Below are positions 5,200 to 11,354 of a DNA stretch of 11,354 nt, piece after piece. The notes below the pieces were generated by a model, which ran no database searches, had not been told where the DNA came from, and worked only from the letters and a program-made list of their open reading frames with translations. Numbering within the stretch: position 1 is the stretch's first letter; each line of letters begins with the position of its first letter. This DNA comes from a bacterium (GTDB taxonomy: Bacteria; Spirochaetota; UBA4802; UBA5550): contig JAAENB010000073.1 of assembly GCA_024224995.1 (NCBI GenBank), forward strand, positions 1-11,354, read 5' to 3'. Made by a program: the position numbers and the translations under genes.

Positions 5200-8100
5200 A
5201 TGGATAAAAATTTGGTATTCAACAGCGACATAAATGAAGATAACATAAAGGAGATGATCAACAGCATCCCTTTTCCGCTGTTGCTTATAAACGGCGAACA
5301 CCGGGTGGTGGACTTCAATGAAGAAGCCCTGAAATGGACTCTGAAAACATATAAAAAAGAGGTCCAAAGGCAGGATTCCGTATATGATTATGTGCAGATT
5401 GAAGACAAGAATATCATTGGAACCTATTTTGAAAAAGGAACAAAAGAAAGCAAACATGAAATAGGGATCGTTCTGAGTGTTGATGAAAAAGAATACTGGT
5501 TTGATTACTTTTTTGCCCCGGTCCTGAAGCAGAATGAAGCAGAACCAATAGATTTTCTCTGGGTAACTATTTCCGATTTTACAGAGCGGAAATACGTAAT
5601 TGATAAAGTGGTAAGCAGTGAAAGAAGATTCCGCTCACTGGTAAAAGAATCATCCGATATAATTCTCATCCTTGAAGAAGATGGTATTATCCGCTATGCC
5701 AGTGATTCCTTAATAAAAACCCTGCGGTATAAACCAAGTGATCTCAAAGGCAGGTCCATCTTTGAACTGGTCCACCGGAAAGACACTAAATCATTCCACT
5801 CTATATTAGTAAGAACAATAGACGAGAAGAAAAAAAACTTTGTTTCGGAATACCAGTTTAGTGACGCAATGGGAAACTGGGTTTACCTGGAAGTGGCAGG
5901 AACAAATCTCCTGGAAGATCCCAATGTTCACGGTTTTGTTTTAAATGCCAGGGATATTACCGACCGGAAACAGATCGAAGCGGCTATGGTCCGCATAAAC
6001 CGCCAGCGAGAGATGATCCTGGAAGCTATGGGAGAAGGGATTTACGGCATAAATATCGATAGAAGGATAACTTTTTTAAATCCGGCTGCGGCGAATATGC
6101 TGGGAGTCAAAGAAGAGGATGCCATAGGAGAATATGAATATCAGCTTATTCCGCATCTGAACCCGGACGGAGAAGAATGCCCTGAAGCGGACTCGCCAAT
6201 TCTGGCAGCTTTGCAGAATTTATCTGTTCACTCTACTGTGGAGACATATTTTCGCCATACGAGCGGAGATATTTTCTCTGTTGAATGTATGGTTAATCCC
6301 ATAGTGGAAAATGATACAATTGTAGGCGCTGTTATTACTTTTAGTGATATCTCGGAACGGAAATTAGCCGAAGAGAAGCTGAATACTGCAAAAGAAGAGG
6401 CGGAAAAGGCAAACCAGGCAAAGAGTGAGTTCCTTGCCAATATGAGCCACGAGATCCGGACTCCCCTTAACAGCATTATCGGTTTTATTGAACTGATGCA
6501 GCTCTCGGGCCTGGACAGCAACCAGAGAGATTATTCCGATACCATTGTGGAAAGCGCGTCCCATTTAATGGAGATTATTAATGATATTCTCGATTTTTCC
6601 AAAATAGAAAAGGGAAAGCTTGAGCTCGATATAATAGAGTTTGATCCCATAAAAGAATTTGAGAATGCCGTAGAGCTTTTTACCACCAGGGCAGGAGAGA
6701 AAGATATTTCCTATTCTACGTATATTGAACCAACGCTTCCAAGGATCTTAAAGGGAGATCCTTTGCGGATGAACCAGGTTATGATAAACCTGATTGGAAA
6801 TGCCATAAAATTTACTAAAAATAACGGAAAAATAAATGTCGATGTTGAAAGGATCGGTTCAAATGATTCTGATAATAATACATGCCGTATCCGGTTCAGT
6901 ATATCGGATGACGGCATAGGAATTCCTGAAGAAAAAGTACTGCATATATTTGAAGCATTTACCCAGGCAGATTCATCAGTAACCAGGAAATACGGAGGAA
7001 CGGGCCTGGGGCTGGCTATTAGTAATAATATTGTTCGACAGATGGGAGGAGTTCTAAGCCTGGAGAGCAAAGAGGGACAGGGAAGTACATTCTTTTTCGA
7101 GCTGGACCTGGAAGTCCTGGAAGAGGGAAGACCGGACCGGGATAGATTGAAGGAGAACCGGGTTTTGTTTGTATCTGCTGATAACACAGACCAGTATGGA
7201 GTTATATCAAAATATATGATAAATCTTGGTTTGAATTTTTTAACACTCAATGAACTGGACGATTCCGTAATACCGGAAACAGATATTATTTTTGTTGCTA
7301 TACCGTCCCATGAACAATGTGATTTATCGGAATATAGAAAAAAGGCAGGGGATATTCCGCTTGTTTTTATTACCAACTATGAAAAATACTTCGATATAGA
7401 CCATTTGAAAAAAAATTCAAACAAGATCTTTTTTCGGCCCATAACCGGCTCCAAGATCATTAATTCAATAGAAGAGCTGATCTATAAAAAAACAACACAA
7501 ACACTCCTGCAAAACAATATGAAATTCAAGGGAAAAGTTCTTGTTGCCGAGGATAATAAGAATAATCAAAAACTTATCTCTATTATGCTTAGCAGGATAG
7601 GATTTATTGTTGAATTGGCAGATGACGGAATTGAGGCTGTTGACCGGTTTAAATCAAGTTCCTTTGATCTCGTTCTTATGGATGTTAACATGCCGAATTG
7701 TGACGGAGTTGAAGCTACCCTGAGAATTAAAGAATACGAAAAAGAGACAGGAATGGAACATACGCCAATTATCGCCCTCACGGCAAAAGCGGTTAAAGGA
7801 GAACGGAAAAATTTAATGGCTAAAGGTATGGACGAATACCTGTCAAAACCGATAAATATGCATAAATTAACGATTATGCTAAAACGCTATCTTACTGCTG
7901 AAATTATAGAAAACGAAGAAATAAACGAAGAGTCAAAAGAAGAACCTGTACCGGTAGAAGAAGTTAATAAAGATTATGGATATAAAGAAAACAACGAAAA
8001 CAACGAAAAAAGTGAGAATAATGATACAAATATAATAAACAATCATAAAGCAGAAGAGGAGCAGGAGGCTTGTATGGCAGAGTTTGATATTGAGTTAGTC

Positions 8101-8397
8101 GCGAAAGAACTGGGTTTAACCGTTGATATTGTGAAAGACCTTATTAAGGATTTGCTGGACAGCATTGATGAGTATATTGGACCGTTAACAACGGCTGTAG
8201 AAGAGAATAACCTCCCGGAAATACAGCGAAATTCCCATAAACTTAAGGGCTCTGCCGCAAGTTATCGTTTTGATGACCTGGCTGCTGTTCTCGGAAAAAT
8301 AGAAGACCTGTCCGAAGAAAAGGCAGATGAGGATTATAATGCCTTACTGCACCAGGTAACAGACCATATTGAGCTTATAAAGGGTGCCTGTTCATGA
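5200..8397 (+). CDS. Soluble hybrid histidine kinase with PAS, REC and Hpt
   Basis: A 1065-aa kinase holding a whole phosphorelay. In order: PAS 1 (about 15-128), PAS 2 (142-257, ending ARDITDRK), PAS 3 (270-387, ending SDISERK), a short coiled coil, HisKA with H417 (NMSHEIRTPLN), and HATPase_c with N box N530/N534, G1 D570-D-G-I-G574, F box and G2 GGTGLGLAI (599-607). A degenerate receiver follows (about 652-765), then a true receiver (778-892: E784/D785, phospho-Asp D828, T861, K883), an Asn/Glu-rich linker (893-958), and an Hpt domain with H1013 (NSHKLKGS). No membrane segments are present, so it should sense a cytoplasmic or diffusible signal through the PAS domains. ATG 5200 is the only reasonable start but has no good Shine-Dalgarno. 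The linker contains a strong internal start that could yield free Hpt. The likely phosphate acceptor is the convergent receiver-STAS protein, which is an inference. Confidence 0.92.
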   Translation: MDKNLVFNSDINEDNIKEMINSIPFPLLLINGEHRVVDFNEEALKWTLKTYKKEVQRQDSVYDYVQIEDKNIIGTYFEKGTKESKHEIGIVLSVDEKEYWFDYFFAPVLKQNEAEPIDFLWVTISDFTERKYVIDKVVSSERRFRSLVKESSDIILILEEDGIIRYASDSLIKTLRYKPSDLKGRSIFELVHRKDTKSFHSILVRTIDEKKKNFVSEYQFSDAMGNWVYLEVAGTNLLEDPNVHGFVLNARDITDRKQIEAAMVRINRQREMILEAMGEGIYGINIDRRITFLNPAAANMLGVKEEDAIGEYEYQLIPHLNPDGEECPEADSPILAALQNLSVHSTVETYFRHTSGDIFSVECMVNPIVENDTIVGAVITFSDISERKLAEEKLNTAKEEAEKANQAKSEFLANMSHEIRTPLNSIIGFIELMQLSGLDSNQRDYSDTIVESASHLMEIINDILDFSKIEKGKLELDIIEFDPIKEFENAVELFTTRAGEKDISYSTYIEPTLPRILKGDPLRMNQVMINLIGNAIKFTKNNGKINVDVERIGSNDSDNNTCRIRFSISDDGIGIPEEKVLHIFEAFTQADSSVTRKYGGTGLGLAISNNIVRQMGGVLSLESKEGQGSTFFFELDLEVLEEGRPDRDRLKENRVLFVSADNTDQYGVISKYMINLGLNFLTLNELDDSVIPETDIIFVAIPSHEQCDLSEYRKKAGDIPLVFITNYEKYFDIDHLKKNSNKIFFRPITGSKIINSIEELIYKKTTQTLLQNNMKFKGKVLVAEDNKNNQKLISIMLSRIGFIVELADDGIEAVDRFKSSSFDLVLMDVNMPNCDGVEATLRIKEYEKETGMEHTPIIALTAKAVKGERKNLMAKGMDEYLSKPINMHKLTIMLKRYLTAEIIENEEINEESKEEPVPVEEVNKDYGYKENNENNEKSENNDTNIINNHKAEEEQEACMAEFDIELVAKELGLTVDIVKDLIKDLLDSIDEYIGPLTTAVEENNLPEIQRNSHKLKGSAASYRFDDLAAVLGKIEDLSEEKADEDYNALLHQVTDHIELIKGACS
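7987..8013 (+). repeat. 9-bp tandem repeat in the linker
   Basis: GAAAACAAC occurs twice in tandem (7987-7995, 7996-8004), followed by the diverged GAAAAAAGT. It encodes ENN-ENN-EKS in the flexible linker between the true receiver and the Hpt domain. Being a multiple of three, slippage would only change linker length, not the frame. Confidence 0.7.
8063..8076 (+). promoter_or_regulatory. Internal ribosome-binding site and ATG for Hpt
   Basis: Inside the kinase gene, AGGAGG (8063-8068) lies 5 bases before an in-frame ATG at 8074-8076. This is a better initiation signal than that of the full-length kinase. Starting here gives a 107-aa protein beginning MAEFDIELVAKELG, which is the complete Hpt domain (to 8397) with its phospho-His. 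A free Hpt could be made from the same mRNA. Confidence 0.55.
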
Positions 8398-8410
8398 CGC
8401 AGCAGATCTT

Positions 8411-9157
8411 TTAACCACCGTCACTCATAAAGACTTCAAAATCACCCTCGGAAATGAAAAGGTTGATACTTTCCTCAAGATCCATAAGTGCCACAAGCTG
8501 ACCGTAGTTTTTACCGGCAATAATATTAAGATTCGTTAATCCAATAAGGGCCATGAGGCTCTCAAAAGGTTTAATATCGGTATCCAGGAACCCGGGAAGG
8601 GATCTCAGGTCGAAAACAATTTTATCGTTCTTGATCATTTTTAAAAAGGACGGGTTAAAAGTCCTTTTGGCGTCTTGAAGAAGGTCGGGATTGCTGAAAT
8701 TGGCCATAAAGGTAATAATGGTAATACCGTTTTCCCTGGAAGCGGAAATATTATTCGTCCTGGCAACAGCATCTTTGGCTTTTTGTACGGTATTATACTT
8801 TAAGCCCAGCCCGATCTTTTTAGAGAGGCTGAAGTAATTATACGGCTTAACAATGTAATCAATGACTCCAAGACGCATTGCTTCCTGCACATCTTTTTTG
8901 TCCGACCGGGAAGTAAGCATAATAATAGGGGTGTTTTTGGTTATTTTGTCCATTCGCAGCTTTCTTATTACGGCAAATCCGTCAATTCCGGGCATTTGCA
9001 GGTCAAGAAGGATCAGGTCGGGATTTCCCGATTTTGCCATATCTACTCCCTCTTCACCGGAATGCGCTGCGATCATTTTATAATTCATTGCTTCAACCTG
9101 CTTGTTTAGCAGTTTTAGCATATTTTTGTCATCGTCAATTGCAAGTATCAGGCTCAT
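8411..9157 (-). CDS. Response regulator, receiver plus STAS-like domain
   Basis: A 248-aa protein. Residues 1-120 are a complete receiver: acidic D8-D9-D10, phospho-Asp D52 (LILLDLQMP), T82 (MLTSR) and K104 (VKPYN). Residues about 138-248 are no DNA-binding or enzymatic output domain that I know. Their beta-alpha layout (ITIITF, a KIVFDLRSLPGF segment, SLMALIGLTNLNIIAG, LVALMDLEESINLFI) suggests a divergent STAS/anti-sigma-antagonist fold. Such outputs act by protein contact, for example with anti-sigma factors or kinases. The ATG at 9157 has AAGGGGGG 8 bases upstream and a good promoter further up. The gene converges on the hybrid kinase, ending 13 bp from it, so this is its most likely phosphate acceptor. 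The receiver is certain; STAS is a fold guess. Confidence 0.85.
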   Translation of the reverse strand: MSLILAIDDDKNMLKLLNKQVEAMNYKMIAAHSGEEGVDMAKSGNPDLILLDLQMPGIDGFAVIRKLRMDKITKNTPIIMLTSRSDKKDVQEAMRLGVIDYIVKPYNYFSLSKKIGLGLKYNTVQKAKDAVARTNNISASRENGITIITFMANFSNPDLLQDAKRTFNPSFLKMIKNDKIVFDLRSLPGFLDTDIKPFESLMALIGLTNLNIIAGKNYGQLVALMDLEESINLFISEGDFEVFMSDGG

Positions 9158-9188
9158 AATACTAGCCCCCCTTGTATTTTATTGTAAT

Positions 9189-9216
9189 ATTCTACCCGAA
9201 AAGCAAGGGAAGTCAA
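9189..9216 (-). promoter_or_regulatory. Promoter of the receiver-STAS gene
   Basis: On the minus strand TTGACT (9216-9211, five of six) and TAGAAT (9194-9189, five of six) are 16 bp apart. Transcription would start near 9182, leaving a leader of about 25 bases with the AAGGGGGG ribosome-binding site. Confidence 0.65.
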
Positions 9217-9234
9217 GAGGATTAATGGAACTTC

Positions 9235-9345
9235 TTGACACTTTTTTATTATTAGGACTAACTATCCGGGATAGCCATTAATGCATAAAATTCGCAATAA
9301 CTTCCATATTATAATTGACATTTTCGTTATATTAATGCTTATTTT
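9235..9345 (+). promoter_or_regulatory. AT-rich promoter region of the 613-aa gene
   Basis: Two consensus TTGACA boxes lie here (9235-9240 and 9315-9320). Neither has a strong -10 at 17 bp. The better candidate is 9315 with TATTTT at 9340-9345 (19-bp spacing). The gap of 221 bp between the divergent genes must hold promoters for both sides, but the exact plus-strand site is uncertain. Confidence 0.3.
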
Positions 9346-9378
9346 ATATATACCTTTAATTATATATAACAGGTCATT

Positions 9379-11220
9379 ATGGCAAAGAATACCAAAGAAA
9401 AAATTGATCAAACCAAAGAGACTCTTGGAGTATCGAATCTTGATGATACTACAAGAAAAGATCTTTTTAATAAATTTGTTGAAGGGGGCGGTGAGGTTGT
9501 TTCCGAGAAGGAAAAGAGAAAGAATCTTCTTATTGACCGGGACAAACAGAAACAACACCAGCAGCGTCTGGACGCCCATCGAAAAAAACAACAACAGAAA
9601 GCTCCACAGAGGAAAAAAAGTGCTGCCCGCGTAAAAAAAGCAGCTCCCGCGAGAAGATCGGCATCTGTATCCGAACCTAAGGGTGCCATTGCGCGGTTTT
9701 TTGACCGTTTAAAGATACGTTTTCGTCTTAAATTTATGCGAATTTCCGACATTAACGGGTTTTATTTTAACCTTAAATTCCTGGAGCGGTTTAATAATTC
9801 CTATAAGCCTGCTCTTATGGAAATCCAGGTTGTTTTTCTCGATATATTTAAAAAATATCCGCAAGACGGGAACCGTATTATCCAGCGGCTCGACAAGATG
9901 AAGCCTCTTTATTATGAAGTTATTGAGATGATCGGTGATGCCTATGACAGGATTTCCTCGGACCAGATTACCGACAATTATGTAAACTTTCCCGATGTTC
10001 CCAAGAAGGTCTCGGAATTAAAAGACCCATTAATGACTTTATACCGAAAGCTTTTTCTTTTAAAACCCTATGAGAATGTTATTTTAAATTCCTATGAAAA
10101 AGCTATTGAGCTGGAGGCAAAGATCGGGGAAAGAAAATCCTATGATTCTTCCGCGAATAGAAAAAAAGTAAAAAACAGTCTTTTTACCATATTTCATAAG
10201 CTCTACCCCAGGCTTCACTGGCTTTTCTGCAATTATGAAGGAAATATTTTTGAAATATACGATCCCCGTATTGAAGATACCCTGGCCATTATGGAAGCGG
10301 AAAAACCGGGCAACAGGGTGGCCTTTCAGGAAATGTCCGATGATGATGCTCCTCTTCCCGACCTGGAAATGGAACCTGAGAACGCTGAAGCCGAAACTGC
10401 GGAAGAGGATGAAAAGTCGGAAGAAGTTTCCGATGTCGTCAGGAAAGGACTCCAGCTAATGTCGGGACTCGATTTTAAAAAGCTTCGTGAAGAGTACGAC
10501 AAAAAAAGAATCTTTGAACAGGTTTCAAACAAGGATAAGATCCTGGTTACGTACCTGCTGTTTACTCATTTCGACAGGGAGTACTCCGCTGTTCTTACGA
10601 CCAATAAGATCAAATTTAATATTGATTTTGGCGACAGGGCCAAAACCGACTTTAAAGCCAAATTCCAGGCCCTGTATGAAGATATGAATAAGTGTATTGA
10701 CAGCCTTAAAGAATATGCCGAAACATTTATTCTCCTGGACAAAGCTCAGAAAGAAAAACCCGCGGGCAGCAATCAATATATTGCTCATACCAAGAGAATT
10801 GATGAAGTTAAAAAGAAAAAAAGCACCATTGGGCGGAAAGCCCAGGTTGAAATTGGCAACTTCATGAGCAGGCTTGGTGATGAGATGGAATTATTGAAAG
10901 AAGATATGGATGGTGAACAAAATTATGTTACCAATCCCCAGGATGTGCTTCAATTCCAGACCGCCTTAGAAGGAAATGAAAGAATTCACGGGAAAAAGGT
11001 GTATGAAGCTATGATCCTGGTGGATCAATACGCGCGAGCTCTTGCGTTCCGGCTCGAACCGGGTGGTGATCTTTTTGGAGACCAGCAGCTTATGGGCGAC
11101 GCCAGCAGACCGGCCAGATCAATAGCTGCAAAAAAGTCTGCTCCCGCGAAAAAACCTATGGAAGATAAATCTGTCCTGGATGAGCTCGAAAACCTGGACG
11201 ATATGGATGACCTTCTTTAA
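9379..11220 (+). CDS. Large charged cytoplasmic protein, unrecognised
   Basis: A 613-aa protein I cannot assign to a family. No signal peptide or membrane segment is visible. Residues 1-43 are polar and probably helical. Residues 44-95 are extremely basic (Lys/Arg/Gln, with KKAAPARRSAS), histone-tail-like and likely disordered. Residues 110-310 form a well-ordered, aromatic-rich, helical region (INGFYFNLKFLERF, ALMEIQVVFLDIF, LYPRLHWLFCNYEGNIFEIY). Residues 320-356 are an acidic linker, 365-575 a second helical region, and the end is a basic patch (AAKKSAPAKKP) followed by an acidic tail (LDELENLDDMDDLL). The alternating basic and acidic segments suggest binding to nucleic acid or to a large assembly, but this is inference. 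ATG 9379 has only a weak AGG upstream; the next in-frame Met is near residue 119. It is monocistronic here, divergent from the receiver-STAS gene. Confidence 0.85.
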   Translation: MAKNTKEKIDQTKETLGVSNLDDTTRKDLFNKFVEGGGEVVSEKEKRKNLLIDRDKQKQHQQRLDAHRKKQQQKAPQRKKSAARVKKAAPARRSASVSEPKGAIARFFDRLKIRFRLKFMRISDINGFYFNLKFLERFNNSYKPALMEIQVVFLDIFKKYPQDGNRIIQRLDKMKPLYYEVIEMIGDAYDRISSDQITDNYVNFPDVPKKVSELKDPLMTLYRKLFLLKPYENVILNSYEKAIELEAKIGERKSYDSSANRKKVKNSLFTIFHKLYPRLHWLFCNYEGNIFEIYDPRIEDTLAIMEAEKPGNRVAFQEMSDDDAPLPDLEMEPENAEAETAEEDEKSEEVSDVVRKGLQLMSGLDFKKLREEYDKKRIFEQVSNKDKILVTYLLFTHFDREYSAVLTTNKIKFNIDFGDRAKTDFKAKFQALYEDMNKCIDSLKEYAETFILLDKAQKEKPAGSNQYIAHTKRIDEVKKKKSTIGRKAQVEIGNFMSRLGDEMELLKEDMDGEQNYVTNPQDVLQFQTALEGNERIHGKKVYEAMILVDQYARALAFRLEPGGDLFGDQQLMGDASRPARSIAAKKSAPAKKPMEDKSVLDELENLDDMDDLL

Positions 11221-11261
11221 ACTCTCTTAAGAAACTAAAATTTAAATAGGGCCTTCTTCTT

Positions 11262-11292
11262 CATAACGAGGGGCTGGAAGCCCCACGCTATG
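11262..11292. repeat. Imperfect palindromic unit
   Basis: A 31-base palindrome with core GGGGCT-GGA-AGCCCC (11270-11284) and outer complementary arms CATA/TATG plus CG/CG. It lies 41 bases past the stop of the 613-aa gene and lacks a T-run on the plus strand, so it is more like a REP-type unit or mRNA-end hairpin than a classical terminator. Confidence 0.55.
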
Positions 11293-11354
11293 AGAAATCC
11301 CCATAGCCCTGGGAAACTAATTCATAAACAGAGCCTGTTCTCGAAGATATTATC

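Noticed and set aside
9262..9274. CTATC-CGG-GATAG inverted repeat in the divergent gap
   Set aside because: A 5-bp stem with a 3-base loop is too weak to separate from chance.
9281..9634. A 117-codon plus-strand frame with a hydrophobic start (MHKIRNNF...), overlapping the beginning of the 613-aa gene
   Set aside because: The hydrophobic part comes from an AT-rich promoter gap, the rest is a shifted reading of the basic tail of the larger gene, and no ribosome-binding site precedes it.

Overview
The window comes from a Gram-negative-type bacterium with moderate-to-low GC. I base this on the YadA-head-like surface repeats, the exported PAP2 phosphatase, the mostly AT-ending codons and the Shine-Dalgarno/sigma70-like signals. 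The lineage cannot be fixed from the sequence. The mix of hybrid PAS kinases, receiver-STAS proteins and the unfamiliar lysine-rich 613-aa protein would suit Spirochaetota or Desulfobacterota, but this is only an impression.

Layout. Bases 1-636 (+) are the end of a repeat-rich surface protein, followed by two hairpins that can end transcription from both sides. Bases 750-3168 hold a minus-strand block. In transcription order it contains a BrnT-type toxin, its ribbon-helix-helix antitoxin, a terminator-like hairpin, a 3-hydroxyacyl-CoA dehydrogenase and a PAP2-family phosphatase. The toxin-antitoxin pair is bracketed by two identical 28-bp direct repeats (2615-2642 and 3248-3275). The repeat upstream of the toxin also carries the -35 box of its likely promoter.

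Bases 3378-5041 (+) hold a probable two-gene unit: a DUF368/PopT-type membrane protein (polyprenyl-phosphate translocase family) and a PAS-LuxR regulator. A perfect 46-bp palindrome follows, then a 1065-aa soluble hybrid histidine kinase (three PAS, HisKA, HATPase, degenerate receiver, true receiver, Hpt). Convergent with it, 13 bp away, is a receiver protein with a probable STAS-like C-terminal domain. The window ends with an unrecognised 613-aa charged protein and a palindromic unit.

How the genes may work together. The kinase, the receiver-STAS protein and the PAS-LuxR protein form a signalling cluster. The kinase carries every phosphorelay station (H417, D828, H1013), and a perfect internal ribosome-binding site could also yield a free Hpt protein to pass phosphate to the neighbouring response regulator. 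The PAP2 phosphatase and the PopT-type protein could both act on recycling of the undecaprenyl lipid carrier, though they lie on opposite strands. The dehydrogenase belongs to fatty-acid or butanoate metabolism and looks unrelated to its neighbours. I saw no tRNA, rRNA, CRISPR array, transposase or integrase.
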